Of a DNA stretch of 64,000 bases, positions 10,534 through 21,419 are shown piece after piece. This DNA comes from Strigamia acuminata (lineage: Eukaryota; Arthropoda; Chilopoda; Geophilomorpha; Linotaeniidae). Below the pieces are notes generated by a model. It worked only from the letters and a program-made list of their open reading frames with translations. It ran no database searches and was not told where the DNA came from. How positions within the stretch are numbered: position 1 is the stretch's first letter; the number at the start of each line of letters is the position of its first letter. Made by a program: the position numbers and the translations under genes. Location: NCBI GenBank assembly GCA_949358305.1, contig OX442315.1, forward strand, positions 8,272,427 to 8,336,426. The letters run 5' to 3'.

Positions 10534-12232
10534 TAAAAATGCACTTCTCATGTTTGATTTTTCTTGATAAAGTAATAATAATTATTTTTTTCTATTGAAT
10601 TAAACCATTGAGAGAACAAAAGGATTGATATAGTGTTAGTGTGTGTATATTAAAGTCGAATTAAGTTTTTAATAAAGATGACTGTTCGTGAGTGATTTTT
10701 TTCAATTTTGTTGTTGGGAATTTTGCCTTTGGAACATCATCTAAAATTAGAACATTGTGTTTTATTTATTCATAGGACAAGATAGGTGGCGCTGCTGACA
10801 AGGAGTGTCACCAAGATGAGGTGAAACAAAATCAAGCGGAGAGTGAGGCAAACACTCCATTTGCCTTTAAAAGAAGACTGAAATGGGTCGTGTAAACTGT
10901 GTATTGATTTTTAAACTGAAATATGTAACTTGTGATGATTTGGATTGCTGGTTTCTGTTAATAGCAAGAGCAAATTGTGTTTATAGTTTGATTTTGTGAA
11001 CTTAAAATGACTACTAGTATTTTATTTGTTGTTGCATTATTTTTTTTGTATATTTGCCAGTAAATGTGTAATGCAAAAAATAAATGCATAAATCGCCCCA
11101 CAAATAAATACCCTAAAAATTTAAGAACCAAAACAATGAGTAAAAACACCAATATAACACCAAAAAAACACAACAAAAACTACAGAAACACCTTAAGAAA
11201 CAACAACAATAACACCCAAAAACAGCAAAAACAACAACAATAACACACAAAAAACAGCAAAAACAACAACAATAACACCCAAAAACAGCAAAAACAACAA
11301 CAAACACCAACACTTCACCAAAAACACAAAAACACACCAAAAACACAAAAACACACCAAAAACACAACAACAAATATAACCAAATCGCCAAACAACCAAA
11401 CATCACAAAATAAAAACAAAAACATCATTTATAATTATAACAAGACTTTTTGAATGCAGCTGCTGTCCAAATTAATCTAAAAACGGAATCCCAGACAAAC
11501 TAACAATGCATGTCTAAATTTGTTTTTAGTCTAACAGATTTAGGGATAGGGTATGTTGCTTTTGTTTGATACAACAGTTAATAACTTTATTGCTTATTTA
11601 AATATACAGAATTGATAAATAAATGAATAAGGCATTTCTGGAGAATAGACATCATGAATGTGATTACAATAAAGCATCGATTATCCGAACTAATTGGGAA
11701 ACATACAGTAGGTGTTCATAAAACTGATTTGTTCGCATAATCGAACATTAGATTTATACACATGCTTTACATAAAAAGTCATTTATACACAGTTAAAAAG
11801 CATTAAAAACCGACCAAAAATGGATTAAAATGGTCAAAAAAATTAAAAACCGATTAAAAACAAGTTAACATTTTTAAAAAAACATTAAAAATCGATGAAA
11901 AAAGCGATCAAAATCGATAAAAAAAACCGATCAAAATCGATTAAAAAACCGATCAAAATCAATCAAAAACCCAAAAAAAGTCGATTAAAAAACCGATAAC
12001 ATCGATTAAAAAAACAACAAAATCGATTAAAAAACCGATAAGAATCGATTAAAAAAACCGATAAGAATCGATTAAAAAACCGATAAAAATCAATAAAAAA
12101 AACGATAATAATCGATTTAAAAAACCGATAAAAATCGATTTAAAAAACCGATAAAAATCGATTTAAAAAACCGATAAAAACCGATTAAATACCGATAAAA
12201 TCGATTAAAAACCAATAAAATCGATTAAAAAC
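10534..12232. other. Intergenic DNA between genes A and B, largely repeats
   Basis: It holds an A/C-rich minisatellite (11136-11399) and a satellite with CGATAAAAAT units (about 11800-12290). I see no gene in the remainder. Confidence 0.6.
11136..11399. repeat. A/C-rich minisatellite
   Basis: Irregular tandem units are built from AACAACAACAATAACACCC and AAAAACAGCA. The minus-strand frames across it (strings of Cys, Val, Phe and Leu) are artefacts of the repeat. Confidence 0.85.
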
Positions 12233-12290
12233 CTATAAAAATCGGTAAAAAAACCGATAAAAATCGGTAAATAAATCGATCAAAAATTGC
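11800..12290. repeat. Satellite of CGATTAAAAAACCGATAAAAAT-type units
   Basis: About twenty or more degenerate units of roughly 18-22 bp contain ACCGATAAAAATCGAT. Each unit is internally palindromic around ATCGAT/ACCGAT. The array abuts and enters the 3' end of gene B. Confidence 0.85.
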
Positions 12291-12799
12291 TTACTGCTGT
12301 TCGGATAACCGATTTTTCGTATATCCGGTGTTTCGACAATCCATGCTCTGCTAAAATTGTACGCACCACCAAGAGGATCAATTTCATCAATTGTTATAAA
12401 TTGATTATCATCAATGTCCATTTCGTCAAAGGCTTCCACAATTTGATCGGGACTCATTTTTCCTTTTTTTCCGAACCATGCGAGCATCTCCAGTATGTCT
12501 ATTTTTGCATCTCCCGATGTGTCTAACTTTGTTAGTATGCTATAAGGAATTGTCACAGACGAGTCTATTCGTGCCAAAACTTTCACTTTCCGTCGACAGA
12601 GTTTAAGATTTCCCTTTCTGCATATGCAATTACAACAGAATATATTACATGACAATTTCCCACAACAATGTTCCGCACCTTTAAGAATCAAGCAGTCGAG
12701 ACATAATCCACGGTAATGATGACAACAATCTGCGATCACCGAAACAAAAAACGAAGAAACGAGCACAGCTGCAAACATGACAAAAACATCAAACAACAT
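12233..12799 (-). CDS. Secreted Cys-rich EF-hand protein, gene B, with repeat-derived C-terminus
   Basis: This is a family member with an ATG at 12799. The conserved family start is the internal Met at 12778 (MFAAVLVSSFFVSVIADCC), which gives a standard signal peptide; the upstream ATG would add seven residues. The Cys-rich block (ADCCHHYRGLCLDC... FCCNCICRKG) is followed by EF-hand loops DTSGDAKIDILE and DIDDNQFITIDE, the first with Ala in place of the usual Gly. Paralogues C and D stop right after IDEIDPLG and E three residues later. Here the frame continues for about 45 residues into the adjacent satellite and ends in an aromatic-rich tail. The normal stop appears to have been lost, so the product may be altered or the gene decaying. 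Confidence 0.78.
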   Translation of the reverse strand: MLFDVFVMFAAVLVSSFFVSVIADCCHHYRGLCLDCLILKGAEHCCGKLSCNIFCCNCICRKGNLKLCRRKVKVLARIDSSVTIPYSILTKLDTSGDAKIDILEMLAWFGKKGKMSPDQIVEAFDEMDIDDNQFITIDEIDPLGGAYNFSRAWIVETPDIRKIGYPNSSKQFLIDLFTDFYRFFYRFL

Positions 12800-12877
12800 T
12801 AAACTTGTAAGGAGTTAATTTGCTCTAGTCCTATATAATAAATATTATGAGATCCTGTACTTAAATATCGTTATAGA

Positions 12878-12897
12878 GGAAACAATAGACACTAAAA
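12878..12897 (-). promoter_or_regulatory. Shared upstream motif, gene B
   Basis: GGAAACAATAGACACTAAAA (plus-strand reading) lies 100 bp upstream of the conserved ATG, and ATCCTGTA lies between it and the gene. The position is conserved across the array. Confidence 0.55.
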
Positions 12898-13241
12898 ACT
12901 TGTCAGAGTATACTGAGGCATGCCTAACATTTAATTGGTTCTAATTAATTTTGAATTATGCTATTCGAGACTTCCATAAATTTGATTGGCAAAACTTTGA
13001 TTGCTATTCATGCAGGACTCAGTCCATTAACCCATTGGTCGCTCACCGTACTGCCACATCCCCTAAGCATCACCATGGTGAACAAGATTGAAGAACAGCC
13101 AGGTGTTAATATAAGCTGTTCCTGTACAACCCTGGTTCCAAAACAGGACGTTGAACCTTTTATAGTCCACTCTTGCAACTAATCTGCTTATGGTACCTTC
13201 CCTTTTGGTCATCGGGTAAAAACCAGATTACGATGTCATAA

Positions 13242-14651
13242 ACCCTGCGGTGGCCCGGATGCCACCGAGAGGTTTCATTTTATTTTATCGCTTTGAAAAT
13301 AAGTTGATTTCGAGCGAAAGGAAATAAATAATTCCGAATTTTATTTATTTCGTGCATTTAGCAAAAGTTTGCTTTATTTTATTATTATTTCATATTTTAT
13401 CTCGAAACAAGTCAATTCGAGTTCAGTATTATTTTGTATGAAAAACCGAATAAAATATATTCATTTGCATTAAATCAAGTTGCATTTATTTTGAGTCTTG
13501 AATTTGCCAAAATTGGCAGTTTTGTTATTATTTTGTGCCACAGGAAAACAGCAGTATAATTGAGCAATTAAAAGCTAATTGGAGTAATTAGTAGCTATTT
13601 TTAGAACTCTGCCTGTCTGCAGAAAACAGCTGAGTGGAAGGTTGCCATGGCAACCCACCCACAAGCTAGGCAATCCAGGAAGTGTTTCCTGCTAATAAGG
13701 AAATTTAGCAGAGACACTTCAGTCTTACTTTGAAAACCTTGTTGAAACAACCCCGTGAATTTACTCCAAAAACTTGAAAACTGCAGATAAATCTTACGGC
13801 CAAATTTTGCCAAGTTTAAGACTCACCACTTTCTTGTGATAACCACATTGTTATCACGAGATTTCTTCTTGCAACAACCTGCTTGTTGTTGTGAGATTCC
13901 CTTTTCTTGTCGCTAAGAAATTAGCGACGAGATATTTGTATTTTTGCCAAGTTTGGCGACCCGCCGTCAAGGTCGTCACTCGTGCCGGCGTGCCGAGTGA
14001 GATCCGAGTCGTGGGTGTCGTCCAAGTTGGATTTGAGTAACGTAACCGAGACGTTTTCGCCACCGTCACGGTCGTCTGTCGCGCCGTCGTGCCGAGCAGA
14101 GACCCGAGTCGTGTGGGAAATCGCTTATCGAGGAGAATTAGTGGTGAAGGTGCGGACGTTTGTGAGACGTCGTGTTGAAGAGTAACGTCGTGAAAACGTT
14201 CCGTCGGCGTACGTGAACGTTTCCATCAACGAAACGGAGTTCGAGAGAAGGATCCAGCGCCGAGTCGTCGCCAGGTCACGGAGAAGAGGACGAGCCACGT
14301 CGAGGACGCCATTCGACGCCATTTTGTTTATTTCCATTCTTTTTCCGATTATTCCGTTAAGTATTTTAGTATTTAGTTTTCTAACCCATGTTTTAACGGT
14401 AAAACGTAAAGTTAAGTAAATCTTGTATTTCGTATATTATTTAAATGTATTTTGTGATTTATTCAAGTTAGAATAAATCCCCTGTGAGAATTTGAACAGA
14501 AGGAATATTTTGTGTTTATTTGTTAGTTAAATTCACTTAGGCCAATAGACTAAATATAAATATTAGTGTAGTGATAAGAAATTTGTAAGTCCTATAAACG
14601 GCAATCCTTAGTGGCTTAAACTTAGTGTTAAGTTCAGGGTCACTTCAACCC
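13242..14651 (+). mobile_element. Solo LTR of the element 4 family with ACCC target duplication
   Basis: The sequence at 13246-14647 runs TGCGGTGGCC...CACTTCA and is flanked on both sides by ACCC (13242-13245 and 14648-14651). It aligns along its length with the 5' LTR of element 4 (54159-55586). No internal region is present, so it arose by LTR-LTR recombination. Three of the four modular hairpins of the family are kept at 13832-13932. Confidence 0.88.
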
Positions 14652-14839
14652 CTTATTCTTAACCATCAACTTCACCTGGTGGCATGGATTGGGACTATTG
14701 TAGGTCATGTGAGTTTGTGTTCTCAGTGACCGGTCTTTTAATTATTTGCTATAATTCACAAATTCTCATCGTTGCTGGGTCCAACACTCCATGTTGACCT
14801 TCCTAGTGGGGTCACTACACACTACACACTTAGAAGGAG

Positions 14840-15354
14840 ACCGCAGGAGTGTGTAATCCACAATTGTTTAATTTTTTTAAAAATAAAGTAATGTTATTAT
14901 CTAAACCGTCAATACTTTATTTATTTAAATGCAGCTCTCTCTCACATTGTTACAAACAGTCACAACACAGAATTTTTTTACTGTGTGTTGTAACACTACT
15001 TTTTTTATTTTTTGAGTAAAAAGGCTAATTTTATTATTACACTTGGTGAATAGGCGGCTTGTCATGTGACATGTGACATCATAACTACTAATAATTTATA
15101 ATTCACTATTCATGATGTCACATGTCACATGACAAGCAGCCTATTCACCAAGTGTAATGATAAAATTGGCCTTTTTACTCAAAAAATAAAAAAGTAGTGT
15201 TACAACACAGCAGCAAAAAATTCTGTGTTGTACTATTTATAACAATGCGAGATAGAGATGCATTTAAATAAAGAAAGTATTGACTGTTTAGATAATAACA
15301 ACACTTTATTTTAAAAAAATTTAAACAATTGTGGATTACACACTCCTGCGGTCT
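14840..15354. mobile_element. Fold-back element with 242-bp arms
   Basis: The sequence at 14840-15081 is a near-perfect reverse complement of 15113-15354, with a 31-bp spacer. The outer ends read AGACCGCAGGAGTGTGTAAT. It has no coding capacity, so it is a non-autonomous DNA element or MITE. A related fragment of one arm lies at about 24945-25023 in the equivalent place between genes C and D. Confidence 0.88.
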
Positions 15355-15642
15355 GCTTGTTAGAGAAAAGTATAAATATGCTTGTTAGAGAACAGTATAA
15401 ATATTGTATTTAATGTGTGTATTGTGTCTTTTCTAAAAATAATTTTTATAGTAATAATAGATTCTTATTCAAATGTATTTAATAGTAACTTTAATATTTA
15501 TAGCAATACATGTTTGAATGAATTTTTAGTCTAGCAGATTAAGTTTCTGCTGCTTTTGTTACATACTTGTAAATACAGGACTGAATAGGTAAATAAGTCA
15601 ATTTAAGAAAATAAATATCAAGATTGTGATTAATTGTGCACA

Positions 15643-15921
15643 CTACCCAAGAGGATCAATTTCATCAATTGTTATGAATTGATTATGGTCACTGTCCATT
15701 TTGTTAAAGGCTTCCGCAATTTGAACGGTGCTAGTGTTTCGTGATGTTACGAACCATTCGACCATCTCCATAAAGTCTATTTTTCCATCTCTTGACGTGT
15801 CTAACAATGTCATTATGTTATTAGGAAGTGTGAGAGATGAGTCTATACGTCCACGAAGTACCCCTTTATTTGGACAGAACTTAGGATTTCCAGTTCTGCA
15901 GACACAATTACAACAGAATAT
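15643..15921 (-). pseudogene. Gene C, 3' half (separated by element 2)
   Basis: The frame from FCCNC onward contains the last part of the Cys-rich block, the EF-hand loops DTSRDGKIDFME and DSDHNQFITIDE, and a TAG after DPLG. It is the 3' half of a family gene whose 5' half is at 24315-24453. The two halves abut exactly at the duplicated ATAT that flanks element 2. The apparent start in the LTR is spurious. The gene is broken by an 8.4-kb insertion within the codons between the CNI and FCC motifs. Confidence 0.85.
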
Positions 15922-16441
15922 TGTTACGTGGATTCCGGGCCTAATCAGGTTTCCACGCAACTATGTTTAATTTGGGGTTTAGTGAGTGTGAAAGGAAAGA
16001 ATGAGATTTGGTTTATGCTTCAAATTCAATTCAGTTTTATTCTCAAACAGGTCAGAATGATATTTGGATAAATTGTCACTTTTACATTTGTTAAATTTAC
16101 AACTTCTATTAATTGGGCTATAAAACAACTGTGTGATAATCTAAATGGTATTTTAATTGTTTGCTGTTTATAGTCGGCAGCCGCTCTCTTTATTGAGGCG
16201 ACATTGGACTCTCTAGTCTCTGAAAGGCAAAAGGTATTAGAGATCTGTCTCAGTGCGGGCTCCTTATTTATAGCAAATCTGCCATAAACCCCATACTCTA
16301 ATTGATCAGTCCATCACATGGCGATGACGGAATCCAGCCGTCAGCGCCATCTGTGGCCGAAATTTAGCAACTTTAACTAATAATAACTCGAATTACGTGT
16401 TACGAATCGCGCATTAATTGGCACGGTTCGTACACGTGACA
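15922..16441 (-). repeat. 3' LTR of element 2 (520 bp)
   Basis: It matches 23803-24314 apart from an 8-bp indel. On the sense strand it is preceded by a purine-rich tract (AAAAAAGGGAGT, about 16442-16453), the expected plus-strand primer. Confidence 0.93.
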
Positions 16442-16453
16442 ACTCCCTTTTTT

Positions 16454-17606
16454 GCTGTGTTTTGGACCCCAAAATACAAATTTCGGTACCAGACAGGTGT
16501 CTTTTAAATCGGACATTCTTAAAGAATGTTCGGCTTTTTCTTCCTTTCATCAGTTATCACTCAGCTGTTTCATAGTTATCACACAAACTTAAATCATTCT
16601 GGAGTTGATCTCACTCCCTTTTATTCCAATGTTACCATTCCAATCGAATCAAAAAAAAAATAATTCAACTTAAACTATCTTAATATCACTAATACAATTT
16701 TTGCTTTTCCATTGTTTATTTTTACAGATTTGAAAAGTCTAACAAAAAAAAACATAAATCAAAAGAAAAATTTTGTCAAAATTAAATTATCAAAATCAAA
16801 ATTCATATTTTTGCACAACACTCAAAATCATTCACACTACAAACAAGCATTTTCATAATAAATTACAACTCTTAACAATTTTCAAAGTGGGAATAAACAA
16901 ATTCAAAAAATATTTTTCCTATTTCTCTAATTTTCTTTAAAATTAACAATACCGTTAAAACATCAACACATTTCAATTATTTACAACAATTAACTCTTAT
17001 TTACATTCAATCAAAATTATGCCGTGAAATATTTACATTAAATTTATCAAAAATTTCATCACAAAATATTTACAGTTTGTCAAAATCAATTCAAATTTAT
17101 TCATTTTCAACAAAATTCGCAATTATTTATTTTCATCGCATCCTTCGAACACTCGTGTCATTACTATTAATTTTTGATTATTTCTAATTTTTATCCTATT
17201 TAATAAACCCAATGAAATTCAGTGCAGATGGCGAAGGTTGCGATGGGTCCTTTCACGTTCCCAGCCATTCGCACCATTGTTTATCTTAATTCCTTTCATA
17301 TTCTAATTTTATTTCACAACAATATTTTATTAAATTTAATCCTCAACTATTTACGATTTAGTCTAAAATGTTTTCACCTAATTAATATTCGACACAAGTG
17401 AGGAAAATGGCGGTGAATTTTATTTCGCGAAATTCGTTCATAAGGACGTTAAAAACATCACACTTCATTTCTAAAATCACCTAAAAACATTCACAACATG
17501 CACACAAACCTTTTACCACACAATTTAACACAATTTATCAACAAATAATCCGTAGAAGAATTGTTTCGGGTCACGCTATTATCTGCGTTCACCGTTGCAA
17601 AGAACT
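16454..17606 (-). other. 3' non-coding region of element 2
   Basis: Very AT-rich sequence lies between the pol stop and the polypurine tract. I see no env-like frame, although this is where env sits in errantiviruses. Confidence 0.7.
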
Positions 17607-20600
17607 TTAGTAGCAATGACGATAATCTTTTCGTTTCAACGGTCTGAGTCTGCGCGACCGGAAATCATCATTTTTTGTGTTTGCGCCATCTGGTGGCGGA
17701 TTTTTAAGTTGGTTTTTATCATTTTCGTTCGTGGGCTGTGATTCAAATAGCGATTTCAATGAAATTTGTTCCGTATCATCTATATAACGCTCCTTTGGCT
17801 TGATTTTTGTTGTTTTCACTGGTTTTTCTGTGTTTTCAACCACAATTTCACCATTTTTACTGATTTTTTTCACTTTTTCAGCAAATTTTACTTTCTTTTC
17901 TGGCATATCCTTCAGAACTTCATCTATTTCTTCTTCAATTCGCTCCTTATATGGTTTTAACCTTTCTACATTCACTATATCACTTTTCTTTCTTGTAGAA
18001 TTGATAATTTCATAGTCATTAGGTGCAGTTCTTCGCACAATTTCATACGGGCCGGAAAATTGCGGTAAAAGCTTCTCTGATAAGCCAACTTTTCTGTTGA
18101 TGGTTTTCAGATAAACCAATTCACCTGGTTCAAACTCTTTGTTGACTCTATCCTCATCAAATCTTTTCTTACTTTTTACAGATTGTTTTTCAAGTCTCTC
18201 ATTTGCAATTTTCCTAGCTGCTCGAATGAATTTCGCTGTCCTTAAAGTAAATTCTTTCTGTGGCAGGTCCAAATTAACATCTACTGTCAAATCCACATCA
18301 TATCCACGAAGTAAATAGTGTGGTGTATATCCTGTTGTTTCATGAACGGCCGTGTTATATGAAAACAGGAGAAATGGAAGAAATTCGTCCCAGTCAGTGT
18401 GTTCTTCATTAACATAACTTTGCAACATTTTTGCGAATGTCGCATTAAATCTCTCAGTTAATCCATTTGTTCTTGGATGGTATCCTGACGTAGTTTTATG
18501 CAAACTTTTAAACATATTTGAGACTTCTTCAACCATTTTATTCCTGTATTCGGTTCCACGGTCGCTTAGGATTTCTCTTGGACTGCCTTCTTTCAGAATA
18601 ACTTCATAAAGCAATGTTTTTGCTGCTTCTAACGCTGTAGCTGCTGCTGCTGGTCTAGCTATTGCATTTCTAGAAAGGTAATCAGTTACAACAAAAACAT
18701 GTTTATTTCCAAGACGTGATAATGGAAAAGGTCCAAGTGTATCTATTCCAATTCGCTCAAAGGGCTTTGAGACTGTTGACCATGGCTGCATTAATCCTTT
18801 AGCTGGCGTTGTCATTGTTTTTGCTTTTGCGCAGTGTTGGCAGGACAAGACGTAATTTCTAACATCTTTGTAGATTCTTGTCCAGAAGAATCGTGTTCTT
18901 ATTCGCTTCCACGTTTTTGCCAATCCCAAATGAGCTCCTAGTAATCCATCGTGCATTTCATGCAATACATCTTTTTGAAGTTGTTTTGGAACTACTAGTA
19001 GTAAATCTTCCATGTTCAGGGAACTGTTAAGTTTTTTCTTCCTGAACAACGTTTTGTTTTGAAGAACGAACTGCTTTAGTGGTCGTCTTCTTTTTCTTGG
19101 AAGTTGCTCTTGGTTTTCTAGCGCTGTTATGAGGTCCAGAAGTTTGGGATCCTTCCTCTGTTCAACAGGGAGGTCCAAGTTTTCCAAGAAAAGCAAAGGT
19201 AATTTTTCTATTTCTTCTTCACTTAATTCTTCCTGGATCCTACTTAAAGCATCGGCATCTGTGTGTTTCTTGCCGCTTTTATGAAATATTTCAAAATCAT
19301 ACTCAGCTAGTTGCAGCGCCCACCTGGCTAGACGTCCATTTGGATTTCGGACTCCTCTCAGCCATTGGAGGGCAGAATGGTCGGTGATAATTTGGAATTT
19401 CTGTCCATATAAGTACGGTCTAAATTTCTCTATTGCAAAAATGATGGCTAACATTTCCCTATCAGTTGCAGTGTAATTCTGTTCAGCTGTGCTCATTAAA
19501 CGACTTGCATACGCGATAACACGCTCTTGGTTGTTGACTTTTTGTTTAAGAATTGCTCCTAAACCATATACACTTGCATCAGTTGAAATCATGAAGGGCT
19601 GAGCGAAATTTGGATGCGCCAACACCGGCACTGTTACTAATGCTGTTCGAAGCGTGTGGAATGCTTTATCATGGGGTGGCCCCCAGTCAAACTTTTCATC
19701 CTTTTTGGTTAAATTCACCAGAGGTTTGGAAATGTCCGCAAAACCAGCGATGAACTTCCGGTAATACGAGCATAATCCAAGAAAACCACGTAGTTGTTTA
19801 ACGTTCACAGGAACTGGAAACTTGGCCACAGAATCCAAATTCCTGGGATCCGGTGAAATACCTTCAGCATCAACCACATGTCCAAGATATCGTATGGTGT
19901 GTGTCGCAAACGTACATTTGCTCAGCTTAACTTTGAGATTCGCTGTTCTAAGCTTTCCAAAAACTGCCTCCAAATCGACGAGGTGCTGGTCGAAAGTCTT
20001 TGAAAACACTATCAAATCGTCAAGATATGCTACACATACTTTTCCCAGGAGATTACCAAGTACCTTATTCATCAATTTTTGAAAGGCGGCTGGGCTGTTA
20101 CATAATCCCATTCCAAGGACATTAAACTCATAGTGTCCACTAGACGTGGTGAACGCTGTCTTTTCACGATCTTGTTCATCTATTTCGACTTGGTGGTATC
20201 CCTGAATAAGATCCATCATCGAAAAATACTTCGCACCCGCTAGCTGATCTAGGGTGTCATCAATACGCGGTAAGGGATACACCATTTTCTTTGTCACTGC
20301 ATTCAAACGTCTCCAATCTACACAAAATCTCCATTTGCCATCTCTCTTCTTGATGAGTAGTACTGGTGCACTCCATGGGCTCTCGGATTCTCTAATGACT
20401 CCCTGGTCAAGTAACTTCTTTGTTTCTGCATCCTCGATTTCTTTCTCCTTAATTGATCTTCTATAAGGTTGTAAATGGATTGGAGGAGAATCTCCAGTAT
20501 CAATTCGATGTTTAATCGCATGAGCTCTGCCTAAATCATTGTCAGTTTTCGCAAATCTATCAGAATTTTTCTCTAGCAGTTGTCGCATCATTTCTTGTTG

Positions 20601-21419
20601 TGATGGCGTCATATTATCATTTGCCATGGCCGTGCTAAAGTCAAATTGATCAACTCTATTTTCATCAAGCACGCCAGACTCAATTACATAAAAAGCTTTT
20701 GCTATTGCTGAGTTTTTTCCTAAATAGATTGTCTTTTTAGTTGGATTCGCAACTCGCAGAACTCCTTCACCTTTTCTGAATTTAGTCAATGTTTTGCAAC
20801 AAATCACTCCAAAACGATCAATTACTCCACTGAGTGGTTCTATGAATAGTTCATCATCTACTTTCTTTGCAATTTTTATTAGAACTACACATTCATGTAA
20901 TGCTGGAATTGTTATTGGTTTTAAAACTCGGGCTATGTAATTTACATCAGTATAATTCTTTGACATTGGTAAAACTTCTTGTTGTTCATCTTTTGGGCCT
21001 ACAAAGATCTTCTGTTGGTCGTAGTCAAGTTTGCACTTTGCAGATCTTAAGAAATTATCTCCTAGCAGTAAATGTCGTCCAAATCCATTGACAATCAACA
21101 CTTCGATGGTATGTTGTTGTTGTCCAACATCAATGGTAATCCTGGTTTTTCCTTCTGGGATTATCAATGAGCCATCCACAACTCTCAATCGAACACCTGG
21201 GCAGGGTTGATATTTGAGCTGCAGAGTTCTCACCAAATCTTCACTGATGATATTACGAAAACCTCCAGAATCCAAGACACCAGTAATTTCCATACCATTT
21301 AATACTACTGGAATCTGCAAAAGTTCATCCATAGCGTGTAACTCGATAATTTCTAATTTCCTTTTTCTTCTTTTCTTTTTGTTATTTCGTCTTTGTGGCC
21401 ATTCTAGTTTCCCGATGGA
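17607..21419 (-). CDS. pol: Pol polyprotein of element 2 (PR-RT-RNase H-IN)
   Basis: The open frame starts at 21419 and overlaps the end of gag. It is probably entered by a -1 frameshift at 21407-21413, so the first Met (21332) need not be a start. Counted from that Met: protease LDSGG at about 20-24; reverse transcriptase at about 290-500 with YLDD at 436-439; RNase H from STDAS (about 583) to DALSR (about 697); integrase HHCC zinc finger (GAHLGLAKTW...CQHCAK) and core residues in IDTLGPF, SDRGTEYRN and GLTERFN; then a GPY/F-type module (FSGPYEIVRR). It copies element RNA and integrates the DNA. The frame is intact, so the copy could be active. Confidence 0.93.
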   Translation of the reverse strand, partial: SIGKLEWPQRRNNKKKRRKRKLEIIELHAMDELLQIPVVLNGMEITGVLDSGGFRNIISEDLVRTLQLKYQPCPGVRLRVVDGSLIIPEGKTRITIDVGQQQHTIEVLIVNGFGRHLLLGDNFLRSAKCKLDYDQQKIFVGPKDEQQEVLPMSKNYTDVNYIARVLKPITIPALHECVVLIKIAKKVDDELFIEPLSGVIDRFGVICCKTLTKFRKGEGVLRVANPTKKTIYLGKNSAIAKAFYVIESGVLDENRVDQFDFSTAMANDNMTPSQQEMMRQLLEKNSDRFAKTDNDLGRAHAIKHRIDTGDSPPIHLQPYRRSIKEKEIEDAETKKLLDQGVIRESESPWSAPVLLIKKRDGKWRFCVDWRRLNAVTKKMVYPLPRIDDTLDQLAGAKYFSMMDLIQGYHQVEIDEQDREKTAFTTSSGHYEFNVLGMGLCNSPAAFQKLMNKVLGNLLGKVCVAYLDDLIVFSKTFDQHLVDLEAVFGKLRTANLKVKLSKCTFATHTIRYLGHVVDAEGISPDPRNLDSVAKFPVPVNVKQLRGFLGLCSYYRKFIAGFADISKPLVNLTKKDEKFDWGPPHDKAFHTLRTALVTVPVLAHPNFAQPFMISTDASVYGLGAILKQKVNNQERVIAYASRLMSTAEQNYTATDREMLAIIFAIEKFRPYLYGQKFQIITDHSALQWLRGVRNPNGRLARWALQLAEYDFEIFHKSGKKHTDADALSRIQEELSEEEIEKLPLLFLENLDLPVEQRKDPKLLDLITALENQEQLPRKRRRPLKQFVLQNKTLFRKKKLNSSLNMEDLLLVVPKQLQKDVLHEMHDGLLGAHLGLAKTWKRIRTRFFWTRIYKDVRNYVLSCQHCAKAKTMTTPAKGLMQPWSTVSKPFERIGIDTLGPFPLSRLGNKHVFVVTDYLSRNAIARPAAAATALEAAKTLLYEVILKEGSPREILSDRGTEYRNKMVEEVSNMFKSLHKTTSGYHPRTNGLTERFNATFAKMLQSYVNEEHTDWDEFLPFLLFSYNTAVHETTGYTPHYLLRGYDVDLTVDVNLDLPQKEFTLRTAKFIRAARKIANERLEKQSVKSKKRFDEDRVNKEFEPGELVYLKTINRKVGLSEKLLPQFSGPYEIVRRTAPNDYEIINSTRKKSDIVNVERLKPYKERIEEEIDEVLKDMPEKKVKFAEKVKKISKNGEIVVENTEKPVKTTKIKPKERYIDDTEQISLKSLFESQPTNENDKNQLKNPPPDGANTKNDDFRSRRLRPLKRKDYRHCY
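21404..21413 (-). promoter_or_regulatory. -1 frameshift site G-GGA-AAC at the gag/pol junction of element 2
   Basis: In the gag frame the last codons read TCG GGA AAC TAG. The heptamer GGGAAAC (21413-21407) fits the X-XXY-YYZ rule and directly precedes the stop. Slippage by -1 enters the pol frame, which is open there. I see no obvious strong stem-loop just downstream. Confidence 0.75.

Noticed and set aside
10770-10870. AGGTGGCGCTGC motif shared with 29510-29540 and 35826-35840, perhaps a SINE remnant
   Set aside because: The similarity is short and without internal promoter boxes or a poly(A) tail; it could be chance.
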